Positions 1 through 11,861 are shown, counted from the first letter of the stretch. The stretch: DNA of 64,000 nucleotides from Stenocarpella maydis (GCA_002270565.1 NQMI01000064.1:125404-189403); one strand, 5' to 3'. Made by a program: numbers and translations. Notes: generated from the letters alone by a model not told the origin.

Positions 1-413
1 TCCTCCATCCCAAGTCCCTTACCCTTCTCAGCCCAGAGCTCCTGCAGAACCTAGTGGAGGGCCAGCAAGAAATCGAGGTAAGCGAGCTGCGACGCGCGGC
101 ACGTTATGTTGGCTATTCGTCCACGTCGCGGACGATCAAGGACTTCTGGAAGATCGTCAGGGAGTATGACGACCAGATGAAGCGCAAGCTGCTTGAATTT
201 GTCACAGCGAGCGACAGGGTGCCCGTCGGAGGCATCAAAAACATCCAGTTCGTGGTGCAAAAGAATGGCGAGGAGGACGGCCGTAATGGCCACTTACCCA
301 CGGCGTACACCTGTTACGGTACCCTGCTGCTACCCGAGTACCGGGACAGGGAGGTTTTGAAGGAACGGCTGAGCATGGCGCTGGAAAATGCCCAGGGTTT
401 CGGGTTCGCTTGA
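1..413 (+). CDS. HECT-type E3 ubiquitin ligase, C-terminal part (HUL4-like), 5'-truncated
   Basis: This is the last part of a HECT ubiquitin ligase, which takes ubiquitin from an E2 as a thioester on its own cysteine and passes it to substrates. The frame is open from base 3 with no start, so the gene begins upstream of the window. What is visible is the HECT C-lobe: a segment with VEGQQEIEV, an FWKIV helix, the strongly conserved LLEFVTASDRVPVGG block, and LPTAYTCYGTLLLPEY. The catalytic cysteine is the TGT at 312-314. The protein ends with the usual hydrophobic GFGFA tail just after the C-lobe. The pattern is nearest to the yeast Hul4 type in my judgement, but the N-terminal domains that separate HECT families lie outside the window. 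The neighbouring gene, CCT5, is convergent. Confidence 0.93.
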   Translation, partial: LHPKSLTLLSPELLQNLVEGQQEIEVSELRRAARYVGYSSTSRTIKDFWKIVREYDDQMKRKLLEFVTASDRVPVGGIKNIQFVVQKNGEEDGRNGHLPTAYTCYGTLLLPEYRDREVLKERLSMALENAQGFGFA

Positions 414-924
414 GAGGTCAGGAAGCCGCCCAAGGTGAGCCGATGGTTTCTGGGACCTTCCCTTTTGTGCCTGTAATATATAACGTGCCCCAGCCCCAGT
501 ATATTTTGGGCAAGTGAAAGATGGCGGATTCTCCATCTGCAGATGGGAGTCAATCATGTTTTATACGACTGACTGAGTAATGAATGAATGGCTTGGTCTT
601 TCAAGCTTAGATTTGGGGTCGTTTTGCCTGGTTGATACCTTGTGTGCGACTGGTAAAGATTCCGCCCGAGCCTACACAGGATATGGTTGCACAGCTTACA
701 CGGCGACTGCCAAAAGCAACGAGACGTCGGCAAAAGAACACCAGATGTGTCGAGATTTTGGCTTTGCAGTTTTGGTATTTATAGATCAACGGCTAATTGT
801 CTATTGATGCGTCGTCCTCGTCTTATCCACACGCAGGCGCATGCTCTGAACAATTGCAAGCGACGCGCATACATACATCCATCCTTTAGCCACAGCGACT
901 CTTCATCTCTGCATCTTACACTGC
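414..924. other. Intergenic region between convergent HECT and CCT5 genes
   Basis: It holds the presumed 3' untranslated regions of both genes. I see no RNA gene, conserved frame or strong repeat in it; short open frames here have no family resemblance. Confidence 0.6.
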
Positions 925-2898
925 CTAGAAGTCATCCTCCCCGCTCCCGCTGACAATGACGTTGTTCACCTTGAGCACCATCCTGCACAGCTGGGTGGCA
1001 AGCATGAGCTGCTGCTTCTTGCTGATGAGAGGGTCGATGACGAAGGCGTCTTTCATGTTGTTGCTGCCCTTCTGCATGCAGTCGACGCCGAGCCTGCCGC
1101 GGGCGCCGCCGGCCTTGACCTGCTGCGACTTGATCTCGGCCAGGGTGGCGATGGGATTCAGACCGCTATTCTCTGCCAGGGCCATGGGCACTGAGTCGAG
1201 GGCCTCAGAGAAGGCGCGCATGGCGTATTGCTCCAGGCCAGGCGTCTTGACGGCGGCATCCTCAACTGCGAGCGAGCAGGCGATCTCAGCGGCGCCGCCG
1301 CCGTAGACGACCCGGTTGTCCCGGACCAGGTTGCGGACCACACAGAGAGCATCGTGGAGGGAGCGCTTGGCCTCGTCGATGATCTGCCCGTAGCTACTGT
1401 CAGTCTTGCTGTTCTCGAGGAGGATAAATGCGTTCTTTCTTTCTTCTTTCTTTTTTTTTTTTGCCGCGGGGGGCGGGGGGGTGGGGGGCGTGGTTAATGT
1501 TTGGGTAGAACTCTTACCATCTTGTTGCTGCCGCGCACAAAGACCGTGACGGCTCTTGTATTGGCGCATTCCTCGATGACGAGCATCTTCTCCCTTGTGG
1601 TGCCGAAGGACATCTCCCGCACGATACCGGCCTGGCCAAGCTTTTCGGCCTTCAAGTCCTCGAACCTGGGTACTATCCTGCCATTTGTCGCGATGGCGAT
1701 TAACTCGATCTCTGGCCCACCAACCCACCGCACGGCCGGGAGTTCATTCTGCAGAAGCAGGTGGTTTGCCTCGTCGTCGAAACCCCACTGGCATATCGCC
1801 AGATTCGCGCCGGTGTCTTTGATCTGTTGGATCATCTCGATGAACTTCTCCCGCTCATAGTTCTGTAGCTTCTTGAACTCCTCGACGGTCGTGATGTCCA
1901 GCTTGTGCTTGGTCTTGGGCTTGGGGGGCTCGAACGCGCAGGTGAGGATGGCGATCTTGGCGTCGCGGACCTCGGAAGGCATCTGTGGGTGGGAGAAGTC
2001 CTTGTCGACAATGACGCCCTTGACCAGAAGCGTGTCCTCCAGCGAGCCGCCTACCTTGCCGTCCACCTTGATCAGCTCGAAGTCGACGTCTTTTCGCTCG
2101 AGGTCGGCGACAGACATGATGGCGTCTACGGCGATCTTTGCGAACTGGTCGTGTGCTTTGGAAACAATCTTGCTGCCCAGACTTGTCCTTGCCACCTTGA
2201 AGAGGTTCTCAGTCTTATCCTTTGTGAAATCAATGTTGTCGGCGATCTTGTCCAGCTCCGACACTGCTATATCACAGGCCTGGTCGTAGCCATCTGCGAT
2301 GCGGATGGGGTGGATTCCCTTGTCGATCAGCTCGGCGGCCTGCTCGAGCAGGGCACCGGCCAGGACAACAACACCGGTGGTACCGTCTCCTATCTCGTCA
2401 TCTTGTGATTTAGAGAGCTCGACGAGCAGCTTGGCGACGTGGTTCGTGATTTCCATCTGCTGCAGGATGGTAGCACCGTCGTTTGTTACCGTGATGTCTC
2501 CATCTGGGGAGATGAGGATCTTGTCGAGGCCACGAGGTCCGAGGGAGCTCTTTACGATGTTTGCGACGGTTCGTGCGGCGAGGATGTGCGACTTGACGGC
2601 TTCGTTGCCGAACTGCCTCTTCTTCTTGCCTTGGCTGTGCACGCATGGAATTAGTCGGTGTGCCGGTGCTCAGGGAGTTCCAGGAAAACCAAACGCACTC
2701 TCGGACAACGATAAACGGCCTGCCTTGCTCATCCTTGGTCACCACAGCTGCAGCTTCATGTCAGTATGGGTTGGTGGCCAAGAGGATCTTGGATGTGGTC
2801 CGTACCATTCGACAAGTCCAGATCTGGAAGGGTTCAGTTAGCAGGTGCAAAATATGCAGACACACACGAGAGGGCGCCTGCAACTCACTCATGGCCAT
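925..2898 (-). CDS. CCT5: T-complex protein 1 subunit epsilon (CCT5)
   Basis: This is the epsilon subunit of the cytosolic CCT/TRiC chaperonin, which folds actin, tubulin and WD-repeat proteins in an ATP-driven double ring. Five exons on the minus strand: 2889-2898, 2806-2823, 2699-2747, 1518-2634 and 925-1383, giving 550 residues (yeast Cct5 is 562). The first three tiny exons rebuild the typical epsilon N-terminus ([24 protein letters not shown], then [11 protein letters not shown]). Seen motifs: [24 protein letters not shown] at about residue 77, the nucleotide-binding GDGTT at 108-112, [14 protein letters not shown], and the equatorial GGGAAE near 426. Each intron has a GT donor, and the two I checked closely have CTAAC or CTGAC branch sites. 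The fourth intron (1384-1517) contains a long poly-T and G-run tract on the plus strand. The 5' end faces HBS1 across a divergent promoter region. Confidence 0.96.
1440..1490. repeat. Poly-T plus G-run tract inside CCT5 intron 4
   Basis: The plus strand shows a T-rich tract followed by three G-runs (1468-1473, 1475-1481, 1483-1488) split by single bases. This is the template strand of CCT5, so the intron RNA itself is C- and A-rich. The tract could form a G-quadruplex in the template DNA. Confidence 0.8.
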
Positions 2899-3879
2899 TT
2901 TGAGGGCTGTTTCCCAATATCTCAACTCCAGAACGGTTTCCTGTCAGGCTCGTTCAGAAGGGGAGCGTGGGTTTGCAGACAAGGTAGGGATTTGACAAGT
3001 CAGGAGGACGAGGTCAAGGGGTCTAGCTATGAACAAGCAAGATGGAAGACATAGACCAGACGGTAGACGTGTTTAGGCGCGACCCCCCAGAGCTGCAGGC
3101 TGCTGCCCTGCCATGGGCAAAATCCCCTCCAACCCTCTGCAGTCCCAGGTGGAGCCCCGACCCGCCCACCGCCGGACCCCTCAGCTGCCAGGCTCAGGAG
3201 CTCCAGGCCGAGAGAAGGAGAGAGAGTGTGGGGGAAGGGGGAAAAAATTGTTATCGTCACTCTTATCGTCATTCTTATCTCGATCAGATCTTGTTGACAA
3301 AGCTGTCAAGCTTGTCACCAGCCCCCAGGGTCAAAAATTAGTACCTTAGTATTTAATATTTCAGTATTAATATTAATACAATACTAATACTACATACTAA
3401 ACTAACTAAACTAATTTCAACCCTACTTAATGTGATGGCACTATGATAGCTATAGTTATATGGACTGCATTACAATCTAGAAACCCGTTCTGGAATTCTG
3501 TACCCTTTGTTAGGAACACTTACGTGGCTATAGTGCAGCGGCTACGCTTCGTGACACTTCCATCAAGGCCAAAGCCATCTCCAGCTTGACACGGTCAAGC
3601 GCCATATCGAGCTGCCTTCGCCCTGTGACTCGGGGGAGCATGCATGATCTGTCCAAATAGACAGACAAAGATGCCATCTCCCAGACTGCACTGCTTCGCT
3701 CATCAAAGAGTACTTGAAGACAACTTATTCTGACTAATTTCAACCCTGTTCTTCCGGCCCCACCTCTTTCCGACACTACGTCAGTGAAGGGCGCCCGCCC
3801 CCGAATTTGTCCCTCCCTTAATCGGCATATCCCACTTACCCTCGAACCCCGCCACGCCTGGCCACCTATCGTGCTCAAC
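2899..3879. other. Divergent promoter region CCT5 / HBS1 with an AT-rich islet
   Basis: This is the 5' intergenic region shared by CCT5 (leftward) and HBS1 (rightward). Its middle, about 3340-3480, is sharply AT-rich with repeated TA-containing words (tattaat, actaat, actaaac) against GC-rich flanks. Such islets often come from old repeat-induced point mutation or decayed transposons, but no element is recognisable. No convincing gene is seen; the frame just before the HBS1 start is an in-frame extension without conservation. Confidence 0.55.
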
Positions 3880-6287
3880 ATGTCTCGCCATCGCCTTTAC
3901 CAGAACTACGATTATCGCAGGGACCTGGACGACTTCGACGGGGGGGAGGAGGAGGGAGAGGAGGAGGAGGGGGAGGAGCTGAACCCCGAGGACAAGGCCC
4001 AGATGACAGCCGCCACCGCAGAAGTGAAGAGCACGCTTGGTCCCCAGGCCAGCAAGGTCACAACACAGCAGATTCAGGAGTCGTTGTGGTATTATTACTA
4101 CGACATCGACAAGACCGTGGCCTACCTCGTCGCCAAGTTTGTCGACCCTGCGCCAAAGCCAGCAGCGAAGCCTAAGGTCCCCAAGACAACGCCACAAGCA
4201 CCAGACGGTAAGAACTATTCTGAATGCCCCTTCCCTTCCCATTGACTCCCCCTGACCGGCAAGTGCCTCCGAAGCAGATCCCTGGAGAGCATGCGCGATC
4301 AACACCGGGCCAAGACCTTCCTGTGCGAGCTTCTTTGCCGACATGCCCTGGTTGAACATCCCAGAGGAGGGCAGGACAGTCTTCATCAAGCCGCCATGCA
4401 CACGTGGCGGTGGCCTTTTGGGCGGCTCATCAGGAGCACCCAAGATGTCCAAGCTCCAGGCCCTTGCCGCAGCTAGGAAAAAGAAGCGGGAGGAGCACAA
4501 GGCAGAAGAGACCTCGCACAACACAGTTCCACAGGTGGAGGTTGTTCACGAGGAGGCACGTCCAAACCCATCGCCGGCTCCTCCCTTGGCACCATCAGAA
4601 TCTGTTCCCAGCCCGGCGCCCGCCCTCGACGGTTCAGCCGACTCCCAGGATCACGCGCCAGTGGTGGAAAAGGCACAGCCCTCGACATTTGCGCAAGCTC
4701 TCTTCAAGTCTGCTTCGGAGATAACACAGCCTTATCAACAGTGTTACGCGCCTCCTTGGCTGGCATTCACCACTGACGAGGCTCTGGTGGAGGCCTTCTC
4801 CAGGCCGTCTCCTGACGATGTTGTGCAGGCTGCCCAGTCGCAAGGTTCGCGGTTCGCCAGGAAATAAGGGACGAGTACTGATGTCCTCTGCAGCAGGCAA
4901 GAAGTCCGCATCCAGTACGCCAAGTGCAAGGAATCCAGATGCAGCAGAGGTGACCAAAAAGTTGAAGGAGGTGAAGATCACTGAGACGCCGCTGCCAAAG
5001 AGCAAGCATCTGAATGTGCTGAAGGAATTCGAGAAGAGCCAACAAAAGAGAAGCGCCAGCTTCGTGGTCGTGGGCCATGTCGACTCGGGGAAAAGTACAA
5101 TGACTGCCCGGCTGCTGCTAGACCTGGGCCAGGTCGACCAGCGGACGGTTGACAAGTGCCGTAAGGAGGCTGAGAAGCAAGGCAAGTCTTCATTTGCGCT
5201 TGCATGGGTGCTCGACACGGGGACGGATGAGAGAAGCAGGGGCGTCACCATCGACATTGCCACCAAGAACTTTGAGACCGAGTCGACGCTGTTCACCATA
5301 GTAGACTCGCCCGGCCACAAAGACTTTGTTCCCAACATGATTGCTGGGGCCAGCCAGGCAGACTTTGGTGTCCTGGTTGTCGATGCAGCCAAGGGAGCAT
5401 TCGAGGCGGGCCTCAAGGGGCAGACGGAGGAACACGTCCGGCTGCTGAGGAGTATGGGAGTGTTTCGTTTGATTGTCGCTGTCAACAAACTCGACACATC
5501 ACAATGGAATCAAGACCGGTTCGACGAGATCAAGGGCCAGATCACGGGATCCCTGAGAGCCCTAAAATTCCCAGATAAGAGCATCAGCTTTGTCCCCGTC
5601 TCCGGCCTCAACGGCGACAACGTTGTCAAACGCTCCAAAGACCCGGCCGCGTCGTGGTACACAGGCCCGACGCTTATAGAAGAGCTGGAGTTGTCAGAGC
5701 CTGCAGCCCGGCTTCTTGATAAGCCTCTCCGGATGACCATCTTGGATCGTTGGGATACCCCTCTCAGCCCACTCGCCGTGGCCGGCCGGCTAGATGCTGG
5801 GTCACTCCAGGTGGGAGATGCCCTTCTGGTGCAACCCAGCGGTCAGAAGGCCCACGTGAAAGCACTCGAGCTCAACGGCGAACCCGTGGACTGGGCTGTT
5901 GCTGGTCAGCACGTCGTCATACACCTATCACATGTCGACGAGGATAACATCCGCATCGGAAATGTCATCTGCCCTCCCTCAGCGCCGGTCCCATGCGTCG
6001 ACACGTTCACCATGAAGGCGCTGGCGTTCGACACCTTCTTCCCCATGCCGGTTGACATCCACAAGGGAAGCCTGCATGTACCAGGAACCATCTATCAACT
6101 GCGGGCCGTGCTTGACATCCAGGGTGGTGCCATAATAAAAAAGAAGCCGCAGGTCATCAAGGCTGGGAGCGTGGCAAGGATCAGGATGAAGACACACGAG
6201 AAGGTTCCACTGGAGAAGGGCGAGAGGGTGGTGATCAGGTATAACGGAGACACGGTGGCGGCTGGTCTGCTGGAAGAGACCCAGTGA
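3880..6287 (+). CDS. HBS1: HBS1 translational GTPase, with possible SKI7-like short isoform
   Basis: Hbs1 is the eRF3/EF-1A-like GTPase that works with Dom34/Pelota to rescue stalled ribosomes in no-go and non-stop decay. Exons 3880-4207, 4278-4844 and 4897-6287 give 761 residues. The start is the conserved MSRHR at 3880 rather than the in-frame upstream ATG at 3784. Order of parts: acidic segment; Hbs1 N-terminal domain (IQESLWYYYYDIDKTVAYLV); the MPWLNIPEE and GGLLGGSSGAPKMSKLQALAAA block; a linker with PSTFAQALF and a SPDDVVQAAQSQ motif; then the GTPase with GHVDSGKST (358-366), RSRGVTID, DSPGH (435-439), NKLD (495-498), and beta-barrel domains 2 and 3. The second intron has a weak GTTCGC donor at 4845 and a NAGNAG acceptor (after 4893 or 4896, both in frame). 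If it is retained, translation stops at 4867, giving a 305-residue protein without GTPase. The first acceptor (after 4277) is my best choice, not certain. Confidence 0.93.
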
Positions 6288-7817
6288 TGCTGGCAGCCTG
6301 GCGTGGGTATGATGGCACATGACCCAACTGAGACATGCTGCAAGCGGGTTTTCATAATGCATACCTAGGCACACTAACTAGTAGATATAATAGCCACTTG
6401 AGATATTGAGAGCGAGCAGGAACCGCTCGCTCATCTGGGCCTGATATAAAGGTGTGTACTTTTTGAATGATGGTTGCAATAAAGAGGCCCCCTGTTTTAT
6501 GAGGCCTGAGACGCCACAGGCCTGTCAGCCTTCTGCCCGCCTGGTGGGGGAGAGGGTGGTCTGTGCCATTCCGGGCCGACGCATGCGATTCAGATGATTG
6601 CCTGCCTATGTGGTGGGATCTTTTATGTCCACTACTGAGTCCTATCCACTCTTGACATTTGTGATAGCAAATGTTGCGTTTGGTTTTCAAGCAGTGGTGG
6701 TTATGGAAACTTTCCAAGACGGGAAGGAAACATCGACCTGACCTATGGTGTAAGCTCATGACAGTGAGTCTACACTATCTCGTGGAGTATACACTACATA
6801 CTATGCAGATGATACCACGCTCCAGATGTTGCCCAGGTAGATAGATGATGTGGAAGAGGGTGACCCACCGGAGGAATTACAAAGATGCTTTTCGAATGTG
6901 CAGACACTGGCAGGGTGGGGCTTGTCGCAACCTTCATTGTTCTTGCATGAAGCCCCGGGGCCACTCCAGGTACGGACACAGTTGTAGTGTCATTTCCAAG
7001 GTTGAGAGGACACGTTGGCAGGCAATGCTGTCGACACGGACTTGCAGGCTCGGAGGGGTGGTGATGAGAGGGGGTTGGGAAACCCGGCTTCATTACTATG
7101 TACTCTTGTCATGGCCACTGTGGCTTTTGAATTCACCAAATCGACAGGTCTACCTGCCCTGGGTAACAAACAGCACATCTACCAGGCTGGCCAGGTTTGG
7201 CGCTGGAAGAATAAAGAGATACAGTGACCTCTGGTCCGTCAACAGACCTAGTACAGTGCATCCGTCAGTGGAATCCGTCAGAATTTGGGAGGCTGATGAT
7301 GCCAACTGGCCACTAGCCTGAAGAGGCCACTATATAGTACTACACTAGGTACTGTATCACCAGCCAAGGAAGCTCGACGTGTACCGGAGCTACATGGTCT
7401 ATCTGCGATTGGTGGAACAACCATTACAGGATGTTAAGACTGACCCCAGCCTGGTGGGGCTCTACCTGAGAATACATGGTTATCGATTGAGGACCCCTGC
7501 AGTCGCCACGGGTGAATCCCTGCCGGCGCTAGTTACTTTTGGTGTGAAATCTGGCTTCCCAAAGAGAACTGGACACATCGACACTTACAGCTTCGATATT
7601 TCTATGTCGACCATCCTTTTCCACCTGCCATCTCGAACCTGTCTGCCTTTTTCCCCAAAACAACATCTCGGCTACCTCTGACACTTCTCGCCTCCCACAT
7701 AGGCTTGAGCAAGTGACGACCACTTTTCATTCCCTTTCCTGGTCCTCTTGATACCCTCTTCTTTTCCCATCCCGCTCTTGACCCACTATACCCATCTCTC
7801 ACACAACTCGATCCGCA
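6288..7817. other. Intergenic region with HBS1 3' end and BiP promoter
   Basis: It holds the HBS1 terminator side and the promoter and leader of the ER Hsp70 gene. The last 250 bp before the BiP start are pyrimidine-rich (cttttcc, ccttttc blocks), as is common upstream of highly expressed fungal genes. A stretch at 7566-7584 resembles the yeast KAR2 unfolded-protein response element. Short frames elsewhere here look non-coding. Confidence 0.5.
7566..7584 (+). promoter_or_regulatory. Candidate unfolded-protein response element upstream of BiP
   Basis: The ten bases GAACTGGACA match the first part of the yeast KAR2 UPRE, followed by CATCGACAC where yeast has a GCGTGTCG core. It lies about 235-250 bp upstream of the BiP start codon, a sensible place for a Hac1 site. 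The core palindrome is not conserved, so the match may be chance. Confidence 0.25.
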
Positions 7818-10154
7818 ATGGAGCCGCGGTCGAGAAGCACCTGGGCCGTTGGCCTGGGTCTCGTCTTCTGGATGTTCCTCCTCTTCTCACCTCTGACCTG
7901 GGTTGGACAAGCAAAAGCCGACGACACAGACAACTATGGAACAGTGATTGGAATTGTAAGTTTTAAGTATCTGCCGTGCGCCGCTGCCGCTGCCGCTGCC
8001 GCCGCAGCTCCCAGCGCCCTGGCCACCCCGCAAAACCCGCAGCAGCAAGACTAACCAGCTGTTATTCCTGCAGGATCTCGGAACTACTTACAGCTGTGTT
8101 GGTGTCATGAAGAATGGCAAGGTTGAGATCCTCGTCAACGACCAAGGTACGCTCTTTTTCCCGCTCGCCTGCCCTTGCGCCACTATGTTCTGCAGCTCCG
8201 TTGTACTGACCTACCTCCTTCCATACAGGAAACCGTATTACCCCATCATACGTCGCCTTCACCGATGAGGAACGTTTGGTCGGTGACGCCGCCAAGAACC
8301 AGGCTGCGAGCAACCCGTCAAACACGATCTTTGACATCAAGTACGTTGCCTTTTCCGCTAGACTTGGGCATAGTCCAGGACAAAGCTGCTAACACGTGGG
8401 TTTTCCCCGCTGTTTTTCAGGCGCCTTATCGGCCAAAAGTTTGAAGATGACGCTGTTCAGCGTGATATCAAGCACTACCCCTTCAAGGTCATCAACAAGG
8501 ATGGCAAGCCGTTCGTCAGTGTCAAAGTCCACGGTGAGGACAAGAAGTTCTCCCCCGAGGAGATCTCCGCCATGATTCTGGGCAAGATGAAGGAGGTGGC
8601 CGAGAACTTCCTCGGCGAGAAGGTCACTCACGCCGTGGTTACGGTCCCCGCGTACTTCAACGACAACCAGCGACAGGCTACCAAGGACGCCGGTATCATT
8701 GCCGGTCTCAACGTCCTCCGTATCGTCAACGAGCCCACGGCCGCTGCCATCGCATACGGCCTGGATAAGACTGAGGGCGAGCGTCAGATCATCGTCTACG
8801 ACCTTGGTGGTGGTACCTTCGATGTCTCGCTGCTCTCTATCGACCAGGGTGTCTTTGAGGTCTTGGCTACTGCCGGCGACACTCATCTCGGAGGTGAGGA
8901 CTTCGACCAGCGTGTTATCAACCACTTCGCGAAGATCTACAATAAGAAGAACAATGTCGACATCACCAAGGATCAGAAGGCTATGGGCAAGCTCAAGCGT
9001 GAGGCCGAGAAGGCCAAGCGTACCCTCTCATCCCAGATGTCCACCCGCATCGAGATCGAGGCATTCTTTGACGGCAAGGACTTCTCCGAGACCCTGACGC
9101 GAGCCAAGTTCGAGGAGCTCAACATGGATCTCTTCAAGAAGACCATCAAGCCTGTCGAGCAGGTTCTCAAGGACGCCAAGGTCAAGAAGGACGAGGTTGA
9201 TGACATCGTCCTTGTCGGTGGCTCCACCCGTATCCCCAAGGTTGTCTCCCTCATCGAGGAGTACTTTAACGGCAAGAAGGCGAGCAAGGGTATCAACCCC
9301 GACGAAGCTGTGGCTTTTGGTGCTGCTGTCCAGGCCGGCGTTCTTTCCGGTGAGGAGGGCACTTCCGAGATTGTTCTCATGGACGTCAACCCGCTCACGC
9401 TCGGTATCGAGACCACTGGAGGAGTCATGACCAAGCTGATCCCCCGCAACACTCCTATTCCCACTCGCAAGAGCCAGATCTTCTCCACGGCCGCTGACAA
9501 CCAGCCCGTCGTCCTGATCCAGGTGTTTGAGGGCGAGCGGTCCATGACCAAGGATAATAACCTCCTCGGCAAGTTCGAGTTGACTGGAATCCCGCCAGCT
9601 CCCCGTGGCCAGCCCCAGATTGAGGTCTCCTTCGAGCTCGACGCGAACGGAATCCTGAAGGTTTCGGCTGTCGACAAGGGAACTGGCAAGGGCGAGTCCA
9701 TCACCATCACCAACGACAAGGGCCGTCTTACCCAGGAGGAAATTGAGCGTATGGTCGCCGAGGCCGAGAAGTACGCCGAGGAAGACAAGGCCACCCGCGA
9801 GCGCATTGAGTCTCGTAACGGTCTCGAGAACTACGCCTTCAACCTGAAGAACCAGGTCAACGATGAGGATGGTCTCGGAGGCAAGATTGACGACGAGGAC
9901 AAGGAGACTGTGAGTTCATTCGACCGCGCCCCCCTCAATGCTTGCAGGCATTTTGCTAACATCCCCTACAGCTTCTCGAGGCCGTTAAGGAGGCCACTGA
10001 CTGGCTCGAGGAGCACGCTGCCACCGCGACTGCTGAGGACTTCGAGGAGCAGAAGGAGAAGCTGTCCAACGTTGCTTACCCCATCACTAGCAAACTCTAC
10101 GAGTCTTCTGGTGCTGGCGGTGGCGACGAGCCTGTGGACCACGACGAGCTCTAA
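7818..10154 (+). CDS. KAR2: Endoplasmic reticulum Hsp70 chaperone BiP/Kar2
   Basis: BiP binds nascent chains in the ER lumen, drives translocation through Sec61, and holds Ire1 inactive. Five exons: 7818-7955, 8074-8146, 8229-8340, 8421-9909 and 9972-10154, making 664 residues. A hydrophobic signal peptide (about residues 12-34, ending near QAKA) comes before the Hsp70 ATPase domain, which starts at GTVIGIDLGTTYS; the first intron splits this signature after GI. Further signatures are [10 protein letters not shown], the [10 protein letters not shown] block and a typical substrate-binding domain with the ITNDKGRL stretch. The protein ends in HDEL, the ER retrieval signal, so the ER assignment is direct. 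The intron positions near the 5' end are typical of filamentous fungi. Intron 1 carries a short GCTGCC repeat. A possible UPR element lies upstream. Confidence 0.98.
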
Positions 10155-11307
10155 AGGCACCTAGTGGGGGGGGAGCATAAACCTCCGTATGGTGATAAGA
10201 GAAAGTCGTTAAAAGTTTACATTTGAGTAATCATGAGTTATTTATTCATTCGGCATACACCCTTGTTGTGGTGTTACGGGTACGGTGATTGGGAACACGG
10301 ATGCATTGACCCGCGGCAGTGGTAGAAAACCACACTGCGTCTTGTATGATATGATACACAGGAGTCCCGTAGTTAGTAGTCGTAAAGGCTTGATATTGAT
10401 ACCAACCTCACAGCCTTGGGCTCGTGACATGACGTCGCGGCTGAGGTATGCACCATGTTCTTGATAGACTGGACAATGTTCAATACTCATCGGCCCATGC
10501 TGGAGAAGGGAGCCTTGACGTGGGCTGGTGCACACGAAGCTCACTCGTGTTCAGTGGGCGGCAGTCTGTCTAACCTGGCAGGCTTGATGCCGCCGCCCTC
10601 GTCTTGGCCATGGCTAGCCTGATTCCGGCGTCGGGCGCGATCATAGATGTCTTCGCAAGGTCTGGCGAGGCAGACAAGGCGGTCCTTGTTCCCCCAACGG
10701 TGCGTTACAGCACCTGCAAAATGATACAAATGAAGCACGTCTTATATCCATCCCAGTGGGTGGGGTTCCGAGACACAAGAGCAATGCGTGGCAATGGCGC
10801 TGCCACTTGGACGACATCGCACGTGTCTAGACGGGGCTGCAGTTATAGACCCGTGCCTTGGGCGTGTACTGATTCGACCCTGAGAGGGCCGTGGTTGGGC
10901 GGGGCCGGAGCTGAGCCACGTTTAATAGGTATAGAATTGGAACCCAGCATGACAATGAAGCGCACTCTGAGGAGTTGACAACATCACTGACCGCATCCCA
11001 GGAGACCTATTTAGCATATACGATAGGGATCCGCACTCGTACCTGCTCACAGTCATGTGAAGTGCTATGGGGGTTTCATGTTGGCTATGGAGGTATCTTT
11101 CTTGCATGGGCATTAGATGCTGGGCATCAACAGGGGTAAGAAATCGGCACAAGAATGGAGGGGTAATCAGGGATAGAGTCAAGATGGCTCAACAAGAGCC
11201 GAGATTCCCAAGGGCCGATGATGAGCAAACAAATGATCCCTCTCGACGGTTGTTGATGACCCCGTCACGGCATACGCAGGAAACAAGTGAACAACCACAC
11301 TCCCCAA
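10155..11307. other. Intergenic region between convergent BiP and LSB5 genes
   Basis: It contains the 3' untranslated sequences of both genes. Several short frames overlap on both strands, the longest about 124 codons at 10604-10978, with no family resemblance or splice logic. I see no RNA gene or repeat. Confidence 0.5.
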
Positions 11308-11799
11308 TCACCATGCTGGCTCGTTGCGCTCCACCTTCGGGGTCACAACGGCATTACGGTCTGCGAAGGGGTCGTTCTCGTCCTCGTCCTCGTCCTCAGA
11401 TGCGTCGGCATACTCTGCGGGCGGCCGTCCGGGGGCAGACACCTGAGGCGAAGGCTTCGACACAGCTGACGGCCTCGGTGGCGCCGCGGGACGGACGGGC
11501 TGAGCCGGCGGAGAGTCAATGTGCAGGCCGGCCATGGCGGTGGTGGGGCTTCCGGGGGAGGTGGGCGGCTTCCCCTTCTCGGTCATCATGCGGTACATGT
11601 GGGCCTGCTCGGCCAGCTCGTCGTCCGAGTCGCTGTCGGCGTCGATGGAGCGGTCGAGCTGCTCGAAGGTCATGAGGGCCTGGACCAGCTCGTCGTTGGC
11701 GTGCAGGAGGGAGCCGAGCCACTGCTCGGATTCGACATGGTGGATCTGTTGTCACCTGCCACGTCAGCAGATCATACTTTGTGGCTTCCGGACCAGCTC

Positions 11800-11861
<62 letters not shown>

